A stretch of DNA of 64,000 nucleotides from Calliopum simillimum (taxonomy: Eukaryota > Arthropoda > Insecta > Diptera > Lauxaniidae): the NCBI GenBank assembly GCA_951812925.1, contig OX638370.1, forward strand, positions 116,450,897-116,514,896, given 5' to 3'. Below are positions 19,881 to 32,298 of the stretch, one piece after another. The notes beneath the pieces are model-generated. The model was not told the DNA's origin. It searched no databases and was given only the letters and a program-made list of their open reading frames with translations. A program made the position numbers and the translations under genes. Numbering within the stretch: position 1 is the stretch's first letter; the number at the start of each line of letters is the position of its first letter.

Positions 19881-21384
19881 CTATGAAATCGGAAACAGGT
19901 ATAACATATAAACTGCACTGCTCACTTGTTGAACGACAACTGCATAAAACATCCGCCATTTCTCTTCCGATAGGATCGTAACAGCAGTTAAATCAAATTT
20001 AAGTCCACCGACAAGCTTTAATAAGAATAAAACATCAAAATACCGATCAAAGTCCCGAAACCTTCAAGACATCAGGACTATATGGGTTAAATGACGTCAA
20101 CCATAAACATATTTTCTGTCAAAATTTGATACCTCGTTAAGTTGTTATTCGGAAAACTGGAGACATTAATGAATTATCTTACCAAGATTGTTTATATCAA
20201 AATTAGTGTAGACTTACCTGAAAGAAAGAACAAAATTTTGTATAAGTATTATAAAGTTAACATTTTATGTTCGTATAAATAGCAATGATCTTAAGTATAG
20301 AGGCACGGAGACAGACACTAAACGCCTACACCAGTTTCTCCACAGTCTTTTCTCACTTTTTAAAAAGTTTTAAAGTGTACGAAGGACAGATTAAAAGTAA
20401 CCTTGGAAGTTTGTAGAAAATTGATTAAACTAAAGCTAAAAGATAGTACTGTCTTGATTTGTTAAAATATTATTTATCTAAACATTAAATAAACGAAGAT
20501 ACGACGTTTAGACAAAGTTCAATAACAATAAATCTTCATAATTCTAGAACAATATATTTTCAAATCTATTTTAATTGAGCAATAATTAGTAATTGTATGT
20601 TATAAAACGATAAAATATTTCACACTTAAGCGCCCAGTGAACAAAAAATTAAAAAATTTTCATTTAATGACAACAAATCACTTATGCCACTTAAAAATTA
20701 ACAGTAGCACATGTGGGGTGTGATAAGATAAGAAACGAATTTATAAAGGTATTACACATCACCATATTTCGAAAACACAGGCTAAGTGCAAAAAGAAAAC
20801 ACAATTCAATTATTGAAAAGATTTCGTAAGTTGTAACGTTATAAATCAATAAAATTTTGCAATTTCAGACTTACACGGAGAAAAGAATTTGATTATGCGT
20901 AAAAAAATTTGTAAGTAATTGACAAATGGGTTTTAAAACATAGATGAATAATTATTAGATCATGGGAATATTTAAGTGAGTGAGAAAGTGGGCAAATTGA
21001 CCACCACCTAGGAGCTTTCAAGACTGATGTATTTATTGTGTCACTGGTCTATTCAATTGTAGGTCGATTACAATTTTGTACGGCCCGCCTGTCCTATGTA
21101 CGAATATAGCAAGTCAACTTCTTGAGAACTTATCGTATTTAATCTGCTGAGATTAACTAATATCATGTTAACAAGCTATAACTTTCAATTTAAATCTACA
21201 TATATGTATGTACCAAAATTTATGATTTATGATATAAATTTTTTTTGACAGAAACAATCCATTCTCTCAGTGTATTGATTTTATTGCAAACTTCAATAAA
21301 TTCTCACGTATTTCAGCATTAGTTAGCAGTTTCATTTACAACGGACTCTATCTATTTTAGTTCTTTAACTTTATCAATTCAAGC
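19881..21384. other. Intergenic, 5' flank of gene F
   Basis: A+T-rich with no exon recognised. No convincing TATA box near gene F; TCAGCATTAGTT at about 21315 could be an initiator. Confidence 0.3.
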
Positions 21385-21808
21385 ATGCAGCACGCCTTTG
21401 TTGTACTCTTCCTGGCCAGCGCTTTTATAGGCTGCGCATTTGCTGGAAATGATTATTTATGGGGTGAAATTGGTCCTAATGATTATCTCATTGCCAAGGA
21501 TACTGTAAGTCATGCCTTCTTTGTTGGGATACGTGTAACAACAGATTATGTATACAAACAAAAGGTATGATTCAAGTCAAAATGGGAATATATCCAAATA
21601 AGTATAAATAATGTTTTTTTCTTCTGTTTTTCAGGATAATAGCAATGCATACACCATAACAGCCATTAAAGTAACAGATAAAAAATCTAAAAATGGTGCA
21701 ACTGCTGAATTGCTTAGCGGCGGTCCTGGCTCTAAGGGTGCAAAAATTCATTTCACATCCGAAAGAGGACATAACATAAAGGATTCAGTTGAAATTTATG
21801 GACGTTAA
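21385..21808 (+). CDS. MBF2-family secreted protein, gene F
   Basis: Exon 1 is 21385-21564 (60 aa) and exon 2 is 21635-21808 (57 aa plus TAA), with a 70-bp phase-0 intron (AAG|GTATGA ... TTTTTCAG|GAT); 117 aa. Signal peptide about 20 residues ending GCAFA; the mature protein starts GNDYLWGEIGPNDY, identical to gene E except for one substitution. Exon 2: Y-T-I-T-A-I-K-V-T-D-K-K, then S-G-G-P-G-S-K-G-A, I-H-F-T-S, V-E-I-Y-G-R. E and F lie 4.3 kb apart in the same orientation and are evidently a tandem duplication. No sequon. Secreted by inference; function unknown. Confidence 0.88.
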
Positions 21809-22085
21809 TTGATAGTTTTCCTTATGCTGAGAGCTATTGCATCGAAGTTTGTTATTTAATGTATATAAATTGTGGTTATAAAGTTGAAAATTTTTTTTTA
21901 CTGCTTGGTTTTGGTTGACTTCAGGCTTTCATAGTACTCTCATATGTTTATTACGGCTGTTGGGGTTAGCTATCTTAGCAAAGGTAAGTTTCATATTCTG
22001 GTCTAATTCAATCCCAAACTAAACCGTTTTTCTGGCAAAATATCCCTTCCAAATAGTTTTCATACCAGTACAAATGCAAGTCTGT

Positions 22086-22912
22086 TAGTGTGAGTCTAAA
22101 ATCTTGGCCTTAGTGATTTTTCGAGACAAAGACATTAATATTATTTCAGGACCAAAACTTCTTTTTGGTCTTGGTCTTTTATAGCAAACTAGTATTTTCC
22201 GATGTGCGTTGATTCACCTTCTCTTGTATATTTTCAGAGATTTAATGAATTAGTTTTTTTTGGAAACACTAAAAGAACGAAAAAATTTTTTGTTAATTTT
22301 TGGTTTCGACAACCGGGGGGGCGACCCTTGGGTGAAAAAAATTTGTTTCCACTAAAAAGTCGTAAAAAGCCATGAAACGTGTAGAAAACAGGAAAAAACG
22401 AAAAAAAAAAAAAATTTTAAATTTTGGATTCCGTTGCAAGGGGGGACCCTTGGATGAAAAAAATTTTTTCTACAAAAATGTCGTAAAAAGTCATAAAACG
22501 CGTAGAAAATACGAAAAAAATTCATTTTTTTTTTTTTAATTTTTGGATTCCGGCATCCAGGGGTGCCCTTGGGTGAAAACAAAAAACGCGCTGTACCCGA
22601 AAACCTATGTATGTATATGTATAAATTTTCACAGTAATCAGTGCAGCCGCTTGGGTGCTTATGAGGAACATCCAGACAAACAAACATTCGCTTTTATATA
22701 GACAAATGTATTCCGCCCCTTTCGAGCATAAAATCATTTCTCCATTCGAATTTTGTTATCTCTTTAAAATTCAACTGGTTTGAATAAAGTTTGCAAATTT
22801 TCAATATTCAACAATTTTTAGAAAACTAAGATTTAATGCCCAAGATCAAGACCAAGACTCAATATAAAGACCAAAACTGCTGTTGTTGGTCTTTGTTTGC
22901 ACATCACTATAT
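22086..22912. mobile_element. MITE-like repeat copy 2, split by a tandem-array insertion
   Basis: The left part (22086 to about 22195) has TTAGTG, AAAATCTTGGCCTTAGTG and GGACCAAAACTTC. The right part (about 22715-22912) has GAGCATAAAATCATTTCTCC, CAATATTCAACAATTTTTAG, GACCAAGACTC and ends TTTGCACATCACTA. Laid together these follow copy 1 (3010-3366) from end to end. The ~520 bp between them is the separate array at 22276-22700. Confidence 0.6.
22276..22700 (+). repeat. ~110-bp tandem array, three units plus conserved tail
   Basis: Units contain GGGGGGCGACCCTTGGGTGA / GGGGGACCCTTGGATGA, then TTTCCACTAAAAAGTCG, TAAAAAGCCATGAAACG and an A-run. The array is followed by a unique tail (22590-22700) with TATAAATTTTCACAGTAATC, CAGCCGCTTGGG and ACAAACATTCGCTTTTATAT. 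The same tail follows the array at 50092. Confidence 0.75.
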
Positions 22913-23651
22913 CACGGTGTGCTTATTTATGAGAAACATCAAATACACTCCGCTACAAGACTACTTAGTGAGAAACTGCACTATAGAAACTTAAGCAATT
23001 GAAAGCTTTCTTCTGCTGATAAGATGTGTCTATTTGCGACTACTACGTTATCAGAACTAATTATAGTTGGTGTTAAGAAACAAAGTGAATACTTTTAGGC
23101 TTAGTAAATATTATACAGCACTAGACCTTGAAACTTTCATACTTTTATTTTTAGTCGTAAAGATTTCATACTTTACAATGTAGTGCCAAAATGGAAGGTA
23201 CATACAAACACGGCATATCATTCTTAGCAATTCTCGCTATTTCTTTTCACAACAGGCTGATTAGGAGTGTGCAGTTGCTTTGAATTGGCATAGAGTGCAT
23301 CAGACTTTACAGGAAAGTACAAGGTACACCATAGTCCAATGTAAACCATCAAATCCGAAGCACTTTTGCAAGGTAGTTTAAAAAAAAATTTTCTTGTGTT
23401 TTTTTTTTTTTTTGACCGATCCGCTTTTTAACATTTTTCGTCATATCTTCGGCTGATCTTGAATTAATATTTATGTCTTTTTTCTCTAAAGTTCCTTGAC
23501 ATCAAGTCTCCCGTTCTAGTACTTGTCCATCAGATCAGTTCTTACTATCCTAATGTACCGCCCTAACGTCAGAAAACTAAAGCTCTCAAAAAATCGCAAA
23601 ACTTTTGTTCAGAAAATAATTCAATATTTCCACTCACAAACATCCAACAAT
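22913..23651. other. Intergenic
   Basis: No exon recognised; a T15-17 run at about 23400. Confidence 0.3.
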
Positions 23652-24496
23652 AAAAACATCCCAGTTGGGCCAGTCTACAAGAAATCATCAATGACGGGTG
23701 CACGACCATATGAAATCATTGATGACCAATGCGTATTTTTGTATGGCAGTCGTTATCGAAATTTTCATACAATTGTCCCATATTTCATCAACGACTAAAA
23801 GAGCGACAGTTTCCCTTACGATGTCGTTGATGACATAAAGAGCGACAGTTTCTTTTACGATGTCATCGATGACATTCAGGGCGACAATTTTTACATATTT
23901 TCGTTGATGACATTAAGCGCGACAAATTTTACATACTTTCATCAACGAAAACATCAGTGACTTTGTCCAAATATTTTGATTAATGACAATTTTGTGTAAA
24001 ATTGTGGAAGTATTCAATGTCATCGAATCAAATCCATTTGAAGATGCTGACTAAAATCCTAATTTTCTCATGGTGAATAAATAGTATATTGAAACGATGA
24101 AGGAGGGTTTTCGATGTGAATTACCACTAACGAAGATTTATTGCTTTGTTTTCCTAAGGCCACGATAAATCCTCTGTGTCTTTTTAATATACTACCTCCA
24201 GAGTCCAAATGTATGTATGCGTTTATTCACGAAATTAAAAATTAAACGCCAACGAGAATAAGGGTTTTAGCAACATATAATTTTTAATAAAAATTAAAAA
24301 AATTTATGCTTCTAATGATGAATTTTAAAATTTTTGTTTAAAGAAATTAAAATCTCCGCACTCTGAAGTATTTTTGAATTCATTGCCGACACCTTACTTT
24401 GTCATCTATCATGTCCCCAAAGTTCTGAATGTAGTCATTGTAGATGACATAGTCGTTAACGAAAATGTCTTCGACGACTATTGGCCCAACTGGGAT
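23652..24496. mobile_element. Foldback-like element with minisatellite interior
   Basis: AACATCCCAGTTGGGCCAGT at 23652 is inverted at 24478-24496 (ATTGGCCCAACTGGGATCC). Inside the left half, a unit of about 45-50 bp repeats four times between 23778 and 23950: GATGTCRTYGATGACAT followed by AAGRGCGACAGTTTC. Inverted cousins of GTCATC...GACGA occur at 24400-24478. No transposase frame. Confidence 0.6.
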
Positions 24497-25733
24497 CCAA
24501 AAAAAAAAACATCCGGAAAAAAAAGATCCAATGAAAAATATCCAACAAAAAACATACAAAAATAAATACATACAATGAAAAACATCCAAAAATAAAAACA
24601 TGCAAAAAATAAACATCCAAAAAAATTTTATTTTTGGATGTTTTTTGTTTGGATATTTTTCATTGGATGTTTTATGTTTTGGATGTTTTTTGTTGATGCT
24701 TTTTTTTTGGGATGTTTTAATTTTTGGATGTTATTTTTTTCTGATGTTTTTTGTTGGATATTTTTCATTGGATGTTTTTTCGTGTGTTTTTTTTTTGCAT
24801 GTTTTTATTTTTGGAATTTTTTTTTCCTAAGGTTTTTTGTTGAATATTTTTCATTGGATGTTTTTTTTCGGATGTTTTTTTTTTTGGATATTTTTTTTTT
24901 GGATATTTTTTTTTTGGATGTTTTTACTTTTGGATGTTTTTTCTTTGGATATTTTTCATTGGATGTTTTATGTTTTGGATGTTTTTTGTTGATGCTTTTT
25001 TTTGAATGTTTTTATTTTTGGATGTTTTTTTTTTCTGATGTTTTCAGTTGGATATTTTTCATTGGATGTTTTTTTTTTCGGGTGTTTGGTTTTTGGATGT
25101 TTTTATTTTTAGATGTTTTTTTTTTGGATATTTTTCATTGGATGTTTTATGTTTTGGATGTTTTTTGTTGATGCTTTTTTTTTGGGATGTTTTAATTTTT
25201 GGATGTTATTTTTTTCTGATGTTTTTTGTTGGAAATTTTTCATTGGATGTTTTTTCGTGTGTTTTTTTTTTTGCATGTTTTTATTTTTGGAATTTTTTTT
25301 TCCTAAGGTTTTTTGTTGAATATTTTTCATTGGATGTTTTTTTTCGGATGTTTTTTTTTTTTGGATATTTTTTTTTTGGATGTTTTTACTTTTGGATGTT
25401 TTTTCTTTGGATATTTTTCATTGGATGTTTTATGTTTTGGATGTTTTTTGTTGATGCTTTTTTTTGAATGTTTTTATTTTTGGATGTTTTTTTTTTTTGA
25501 TGTTTTCAGTTGGATATTTTTCATTGGATGTTTTTTTTTCGGGTGTTTGGTTTTTGGATGTTTTTATTTTTAGATGTTTTTTTTGGATATTTTTCATTGG
25601 ATGTTTTATGTTTTGGATGTTTTTTGTTGATGCTTTTTTTTTTGGATGTTTTTATTTCTGGATGTTTTTTTTTTTTTTTTATGTTTTTTTTTGGAAATTT
25701 TTACTGGATGTTTTTTTTTTATTTTTGATAATC
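24497..25733. repeat. GGATGTTTTT minisatellite with higher-order units
   Basis: Imperfect 10-14-bp units (GGATGTTTTTT, GGATATTTTTCATT, GATGCTTTTTTTT) run for about 1.1 kb from 24630. Longer blocks beginning GGATATTTTTCATTGGATGT then TTTATGTTTTGGATG recur at about 24651, 24949, 25127, 25409 and 25585. On the left (24497-24625) the same units lie in the opposite orientation (AAACATCC), so the array turns over at about 24628. Several long open frames of F/W/M/D-rich sequence are by-products of the repeat and are not genes. Confidence 0.85.
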
Positions 25734-26580
25734 ACCCATTAGAACTATTGATATGTCATATTTCATCGGATTGTTAATGCTGATGATATGACGAAAAAAG
25801 TCAATGCACGACTTTTTTCTATCTGTTTCGGTCTTTTGGGCCCAAACGTGTTTATAAACTTAATTACTCAATAGTCCGTTTAACCAAATAATATAAGATC
25901 TCAAATATCTTGAGAAATGTGTTTTCCACGTGCAGAATCACAAATCAATTCCAAAAAAGGTTTTGAAAAAGGCAAAAGGAAAATATGTAAAGAGAGAAAT
26001 GTATTCGAAATCGCAAGTAATGGCATTCAATAGAAATTATTAAGTTTGGCACTATGCTCCCATAAGAAGTTATAGAAAAATACATGAATACAATCACATT
26101 GGAACTTTTCAAATAATCCATTAGTTTTCAATTGAGAAGAAGTTTCCCTTTCTAAAATTGCAACAGAATTCGCTACTTAAAAGATAAATACAACTTTTCT
26201 AAATATGTTAGCAACTTATCTAATTAACAATTTCTATGATACTATAAATCATTCATTATATAAAACAAAAAACCTCCAACCATTAGCAGAACGTATAAAG
26301 ATAATGGGACGGAAGACAGCTCTCAAAAAGTTAATTAAATCACTTTAATAATACAAAAAAAAACACCAATTTTGCAAACAAAGTTTTTGTTTATGTATTT
26401 GCAAAAATAACACAACACTTCAATACACAATGTAATAAAAATAAACAACACAAAACAAAAATTTTTAAAATTAAAATTCCAGAGTTCATACAACATATGA
26501 TGCAATGCCAGGGTATGGAAAATTCAATTGAAAATCTTCACTCCAAAATGATTTCAATTAAATTAGTTGTGCAAACGTAA
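25734..26580. other. Intergenic, nothing recognised
   Basis: A+T-rich; no exon, RNA gene or element end recognised. Confidence 0.3.
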
Positions 26581-26607
26581 GAGAAGAAAATTATTTATTA
26601 ACACTGT

Positions 26608-26632
26608 CTAAAGTCTGTCTGTCTGTCTGTAT
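26608..26632. repeat. TCTG microsatellite
   Basis: (TCTG)4-5 run, followed by TATGTG-rich sequence. Confidence 0.7.
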
Positions 26633-27013
26633 ATGTAAGAGTATGCATATGTGTATGTGTATTTGCAATCAGTACTTGTACGAGTATACTACTTATATTT
26701 GAGTGTACAATGTCTACAGGGTTTGATTTAAAGTTGCCAAATAGTTTGAAGAAAAATCATATCAATTCTTCAAAAGTTACATATACTCTTAATTGCCTGG
26801 CAACTCTTACGGCAGACAATAATACTTGAATGCCGTACTAACTGCTGCTTGTAGTAGCAAGTTTTTGCAACACATAGCATGTACAGTGTGAAGTTCTCTT
26901 CACTCTGTACGCTAAGATTGCTTGCGTTCCTTACTTAGTCCTGAACGTTCCATAAATACATACTTTGAGATGATCCGGTATAACAAAGTTCACGAACTTA
27001 AAACTGCAAATTT

Positions 27014-27265
27014 TTGTGTAAGATCTGAATTTTAAATTAAATTTCTTGAAATTTATAAATAAAATAAAAAAATTGGCCTTTTTCTAGTTTGAATGTAATG
27101 CAGAAGGAGGCAATTGACCTTTTTCTGTTCCGATTGTTAAGCATAAGGGGCAATTGATTACGCCAAATGACAAACAATGTAAAACTTAAATAGAACTTTG
27201 TATGTGATGGGATCAGAATTTGGACTAGTCGGTTTCTTCCATGGAGTAATTTGCAAACTAGTTTT
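27014..27265 (+). repeat. Dispersed repeat pair, copy 2
   Basis: Partner of 5073-5310 in the same orientation, about 80% alike by eye. It has a short extra stretch TTTGTATGTGATGGGATC before AGAATTTGGACTAGTCGGTT. Confidence 0.7.
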
Positions 27266-27490
27266 ATAGGTGTGTCACGCTTCTTTCAAGCATAAAATTA
27301 TCTCTCAATTCAAAATTTGGCATCTTAATAACGCAACCGGTTTGGAAATTTTGAACACTCATCTATCTCTAGATATTTTTTCAAGACCAAGGCAAAGTCT
27401 TAATGTCCAAGATCACAACTCAATATCAAAACCAAGATCATGAATCAATATCCAAGTCAGCTATATTCTTTGTTTGCTCTTTTAATATTC
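27266..27490 (+). mobile_element. MITE-like repeat copy 3 (5'-truncated)
   Basis: Matches the right-hand part of copies 1 and 2 (AAGCATAAAATTATCTCTC, TTTTTTCAAGACCAAGGCAAAG, TTGTTTGCTC). It joins directly to the dispersed repeat ending at 27265, so its left end was lost or replaced there. Confidence 0.55.
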
Positions 27491-28015
27491 TTCCTTAGGG
27501 TTCGGGTTATCTGCATGCATTAAAATCGGTACTGCTGCACCGCAGTTGCAATAGCGTGCTTTCCGTTAAGAGGCGTGTAACTCCCACTAAAGAGCAAAAA
27601 GTTTTTGATATCTTTCCGTTCTGTTCATTTTATCCACATACCAGAATTCACAAAAATCAATGCCGCGATAATGGTCATGTTATCGTTCATTAGTGCTAAC
27701 CTTATCTCTTTACCGAATTCCATAAAAATCTTTGAAGCATTTTACCACTGATAGGTATTATACCATAAGGGGCCCACTGAAAACATAATGGTTCCTTAGT
27801 GCTAACCCTATCTCCATACAAAATTTGCTTAAAATCGATGCAGTGGCTTGGACGTGAGAGCGTTTTTTCCATTTAGGAGCGTGGCACCACCCACTGAAAA
27901 TATAATGGTCATGCTCCTCCTCACAACCTTTCCAAAAAAAAAGTTAAGCAATTCGGTTGAGATTTAGGTATAGAAACCGGGACTGAACCGATTTCTTTTG
28001 CCTATTTATATATGG
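27491..28015. repeat. Degenerate repeats with GTGGCACC words
   Basis: TTAGTGCTAACCYTATCTC occurs at about 27693 and 27796, and AAAATATAATGGTC / AAAACATAATGGTTC about 100 bp apart. These suggest two to three decayed units of about 100-115 bp. No exon. Confidence 0.45.
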
Positions 28016-28560
28016 ATATTCGGAAACTTTACAAATGACAAAAAAACTTTAAATTCAGGAGGAAAGTTGAAATGCTCATTAGAAAAATGCTAAGGAATTC
28101 GAAAAATGGAGAAGAACAAAAATGTTGTGAAAAGCTGTGGAGAATGAAGAATGCTTGTTAAGTCATAATATGTAGAAATATTCGAAAATCAAGACTGTTA
28201 TGGTCACGGTTTGTTCATTACTAAAAAATATTGCAATATTTGAAAACTTTACAAATGTCGAAAAATCTTTAAATTCTGAAGAAAAGTTGGAATGCTCATT
28301 CGAAAAATGCTAAGAAACTCGAAAAAAGAAAATGTAGAAAAATGTCGTGAAATGCTGTAGAGAACGTAGAAAATTTTTAAAGTCAGAAAATTTAGAAATA
28401 TTCAATAACCACGATAACTTGGGCCTTGGACTGTGTTCGCTCTTCACTAAAAAACTTACAATAAGTATTCGAAAACTTTACAAATGTCGAATAATCTTAA
28501 AATTCTCGACGAATGTTGAAATACCAATTAAAAAAATGTCTTGAAATTCTGTAGGAAGGG
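28016..28560. repeat. ~215-bp tandem repeat, about 2.5 copies
   Basis: GAAAACTTTACAAATGTCGAA recurs near 28029, 28240 and 28471 (first copy GAAACTTTACAAATGAC). AGTTGRAATGCTCATT, AAAAATGCTAAG and TAGAAATATTCRA also recur. A related fragment lies near 59668 (ACTCTACAAATGTCAGTAA). Confidence 0.7.
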
Positions 28561-30230
28561 AGAATTTTTTTTGGCACAAGTTGAAAATAAATTTGAATTT
28601 TGTGCAAAATTCTACACTGTATTTTTCGATGGCAACACTTAAACTTAGCAGCTGGTTTTTGGCAGAAATAATTTATGCGTGGTTGGATCGTCAGAAAATT
28701 TTACGAAATTTCAACATTTCTCTTGGGTGTATTTTACACCAAACGTGCGTGTTTATGTGTGCGAATATTTTGCTGAATTTTGCAGGAAAAAAGTAGAAAA
28801 TTCACAGAACATTTGTATAGTTTGGAAAGATTTATTTTTTGTCTACTCCAAATAAGAAGTGTTAAGTGATTTTGAATTAAATTTAGTACCTCAAGAACTG
28901 AGCTATTTAAAGGAGAAGTAAACTGTTTTGATAGAAAAGAATATTTTTAACAATTTTGCTCATAACTGTTAACGTAACGAGTGCCTTAAACTATGCAAGT
29001 AAAAATATGCAAAAGTATTGCAAAAGTTCAAAGCGCAAATTACACTGTTGTACACATTAAATAGTTTAGTTTGCAAAAAAGTGTTGATGTTGCATTCACA
29101 CTGGAAATAGACTTCTGACGTATTACTTTATTAAATGATCAATTACAATAATTCGAAAGTAATTAAAAAAATATTATATGACGCATATTTTTCTGGTATA
29201 ATCAACTAATTGTAATTATAATATATTATATAAAGCTAATATTCCGCGAAAAAAATATGAGTTACGCACATATATATATTCACACATATATATATTCAAG
29301 TAAATCTTATGTTTTACTATAAATTCATTAATGCTTGCAAAATAACCAAATGTGTTATCAGCCCTCAGTAGCACTTTCACATTCGTATTCTCACATTTTG
29401 TAAGCAAAAACCTTATCAATTTTATGAATAGAAAGAACTCTGAACAAATTGTAAAAACTTACACATTTTGCAAAAGAAACGAAACAAAAGAAACGTGCTA
29501 CATCCATAGATTAGGATTAGTAGCTGCGTCATCTCTAGTAAATTGTAACTGGACAGCGATCACGTTATAAATCTCGAATAGCAAAACGGAACCAACAAGA
29601 AAAAAAGTCTCAGTTCTATATTGGAATTGATAAAAGGGAGCTTGTTGTGTGTTTGTACATTTACATATATTCGTTGATAAGAACCTTAGCAAAAAAGAAA
29701 AAAAATCATTTATATTAGAGATTTTTATAAAATACATACATTTTGAGAAGAATTTTTGAGATTATTTGAACGTCTCTAGACTATAAGAGTTACACTGAAA
29801 AAATTAAAATGGCACAGTCGTTGCATAAATTTCATCACCGTATCATGACTTCTTTACGAGTGGAAGGAGTAGACGTCCTAAACGAAACATTTCTATCACC
29901 ATTACCAGATATCTGGATAAATTTTTTCCGATTTATTCGAAACTATTCGACTTTTTCTACTTTTTTCTTAATTTTACGGGTTTCTAAAGTATACAATAAA
30001 AAAATAAACGGTCTTATTTACTGAAAATTTGCAAATTTTTATTACTTTTTTTTTAATATTAAAAGGAATTTCAGATTTTAAAAAATATCGCTGATTTTAT
30101 TTCTAAAAATTTCCGAATTTTACACTCTGTGGATAACAACTTAAAATTTTTAAGGAATTGCAACGGCTCGTTCATTTATGTGTATTAAAATAAGGTTCCC
30201 TCAATGTAGTGAGCAATTATCTCCCACCCC
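28561..30230. other. Intergenic, nothing recognised
   Basis: A+T-rich. A 71-codon frame from ATG 29809 and one at 28581 show no signal peptide, repeat or family likeness, and I do not annotate them. Confidence 0.3.
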
Positions 30231-30289
30231 GTTCACACCGCATTTGGAGTACAATGAAATTGTCATCATCGAATTTTCGATATTCTTGC

Positions 30290-31015
30290 AGTGTTCCAGC
30301 AAAACTTTTTGAGGTACAGCAATAAAATTCGATATCTGAGATTGTAACGGTAGCTTTTACCCATATGTTAAAAATGATATGATCGGCCCACCTAACTTAG
30401 AGCACAAAACTAGAAAACGGCATAACTTCGAATGCGCTTGAAACACACTGATAATATTAGATATAAGAGGTAAAATTGGAAATCGCCATAATATCGAAAA
30501 TAATTCAAGCTCAAGAATAATGTTTGATATCTGCAATAAAATCGGTAGCATCTAACTCATAGTTAAAAATGGGCATGATCGGATAAAGCACACTTCATAG
30601 GTGAAAATGGGCATTGTCGGATGGAGCACACGCCCACCTAACTAACCGCAATTTTGCTTATGAACACTTTTATCCAAAATTTGCAATGAGCGAGCTCAGA
30701 AACCTCCCCAGCCACAGTTTTGTCAAGGTATAATCATTCTCTAAGAAAATTAATCCCGGAATCAGCGACCTTGAAGACACCCCTTGATACAATTTTGTTG
30801 TGATATATAATTTTCTTTTGGAAAATTGTGCGCTATTCTATTTCCGCCATTTTGTTTTCAAAAAAGTTGCTCCCGAATTCGGAATAAGGGACCTCCAAAA
30901 CCCTCTTAGCCATAACTTTGTAGTGATATAGTAAATTTTTTAGAAAATTGTCTGGCATTTTGGATCCGAAATTTTGATTTTTAAAAAATGGTTCCCACAT
31001 TACAAATCAGGAACG
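30290..31015. repeat. Decayed repeats (two kinds)
   Basis: At 30340-30650, related units share GATATCTGMRAT, GTAGC and AAAATGGGCATGATCGGA/AAAATGGGCATTGTCGGA. At 30700-31015, three units of about 130 bp share CCACAGTTTTGTCAAGGTAT / ATACAATTTTGTTGTGATAT / CATAACTTTGTAGTGATAT and the following TTTTCT..GAAAATTGT. Confidence 0.5.
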
Positions 31016-32246
31016 ATCTTTGGCTAGAATGGCATTTTAGTTTGAGTAATCATGGTCTACTGAATACGAAAATAACACCAGATTCACCGAGTACACTCTA
31101 ATTTTCAAGATATCCTTGACTTTAAGTGTAAAAATTACTGTTTTGTAAATAATGTAGTTCATTTCTGCCAATGACACCAGATAGCCATATTATCATCCAA
31201 CGCAGTTAAGGTATCTCAACTCTGTACAAATTCAATTTAGTTTTTTGTATGAAGTTAAGACAACTTTACTTCATTGAAATGTAAAGTTCTATTTGGAAAA
31301 GTTGGAAGTTTAGTGAGGAAGATTATAACTATCTGATTTCATCATCAGAAATAAACTACACTGCTTACTATGAGTGTGATATAACTATGAAAATTACTTA
31401 CTCAAAACAGTAGTTTTTTTACTTTTTAAGCAAGGATATCTTGAGAGCTTGAGTCAAGTCAAATTAATAAATCATACTCTAGGAACTTAACATTTTTTAA
31501 AATCTGGATTAACTCAAAAAAGTAAAGCCGCACTGTATTATCTATTTAACTTTTTTCCATTTCTCAACATTTTCAAATTTTTTTAAAAAACTTTCCAAAA
31601 TTTTTTAGCTTTCCAAGGTTCATGTAATCTTTATGACACTTTTTTCCGTATTCAAAATTACGGCATTTTCAAAATTATTCAACATTTATCAACTTTTATC
31701 ATAGTAGTCGACTTATTTCGAAAGTTTAAGATTTTAAAGAAAATTTTGTTGATTTTTAGTTGTACACCTTGTTCTTCGCCTTTTCGACATTCTAAGGACT
31801 TCTTTCATGCTATTCAATACAAATTGGTACTTTTTAATTTCGCATTCATCAATTATTCGACTTTAAACAACTTTTTTCTTACTGCCAAGTTTCTTTTGAA
31901 TAGTTCGAGAAGTATTTGCTAATATGCAGTTCCATCAACCTCTAGCATTACTTAAAGCTAAGTATTGAAAATAAATCACAGTTTTTACAGTGTAATGTCT
32001 TTCTCGAACTCAACAATGTATTGAAAATTTCCCTTTGCATGAATCAGGCTCAAATATAGCGAAAAATATATCATCAAAATTAGTATCAAACTTAAAGTTG
32101 CTCGGAGTGGTTTCGCTAAAAACGAACTGTAAATCATAAATTTCTTTTGAATAAAACGCACATTTTTTCAACTTTTTTATTTTTTTACAAATTCACTGAT
32201 AAGCTTAAGAGTTACATTTAAAATCTAAAAATAAATTATAAGAATC
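31016..32246. other. 5' flank of gene G
   Basis: No exon or element recognised. Confidence 0.3.
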
Positions 32247-32254
32247 TATAAATA
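32247..32254 (+). promoter_or_regulatory. TATA box of gene G
   Basis: TATAAATA 52 bp before the ATG; it predicts transcription starting near 32278. A second TATAAATAA at 32281 is too close to the ATG to act as the TATA box. Confidence 0.5.
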
Positions 32255-32298
32255 GCAATTGCAACAATAAAAAAATACTCTATAAATAATCAACCAAG

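Noticed and set aside
20628..20642. AAGCGCCCAGTGAAC, resembling a third tRNA-Lys primer site
   Set aside because: Only GCGCCCA is shared; too short to support.
24600..25742. Several overlapping open frames of 70-177 codons rich in F, W, M, D and G
   Set aside because: They arise from the GGATGTTTTT minisatellite; the same composition appears in all frames and there is no other coding evidence.
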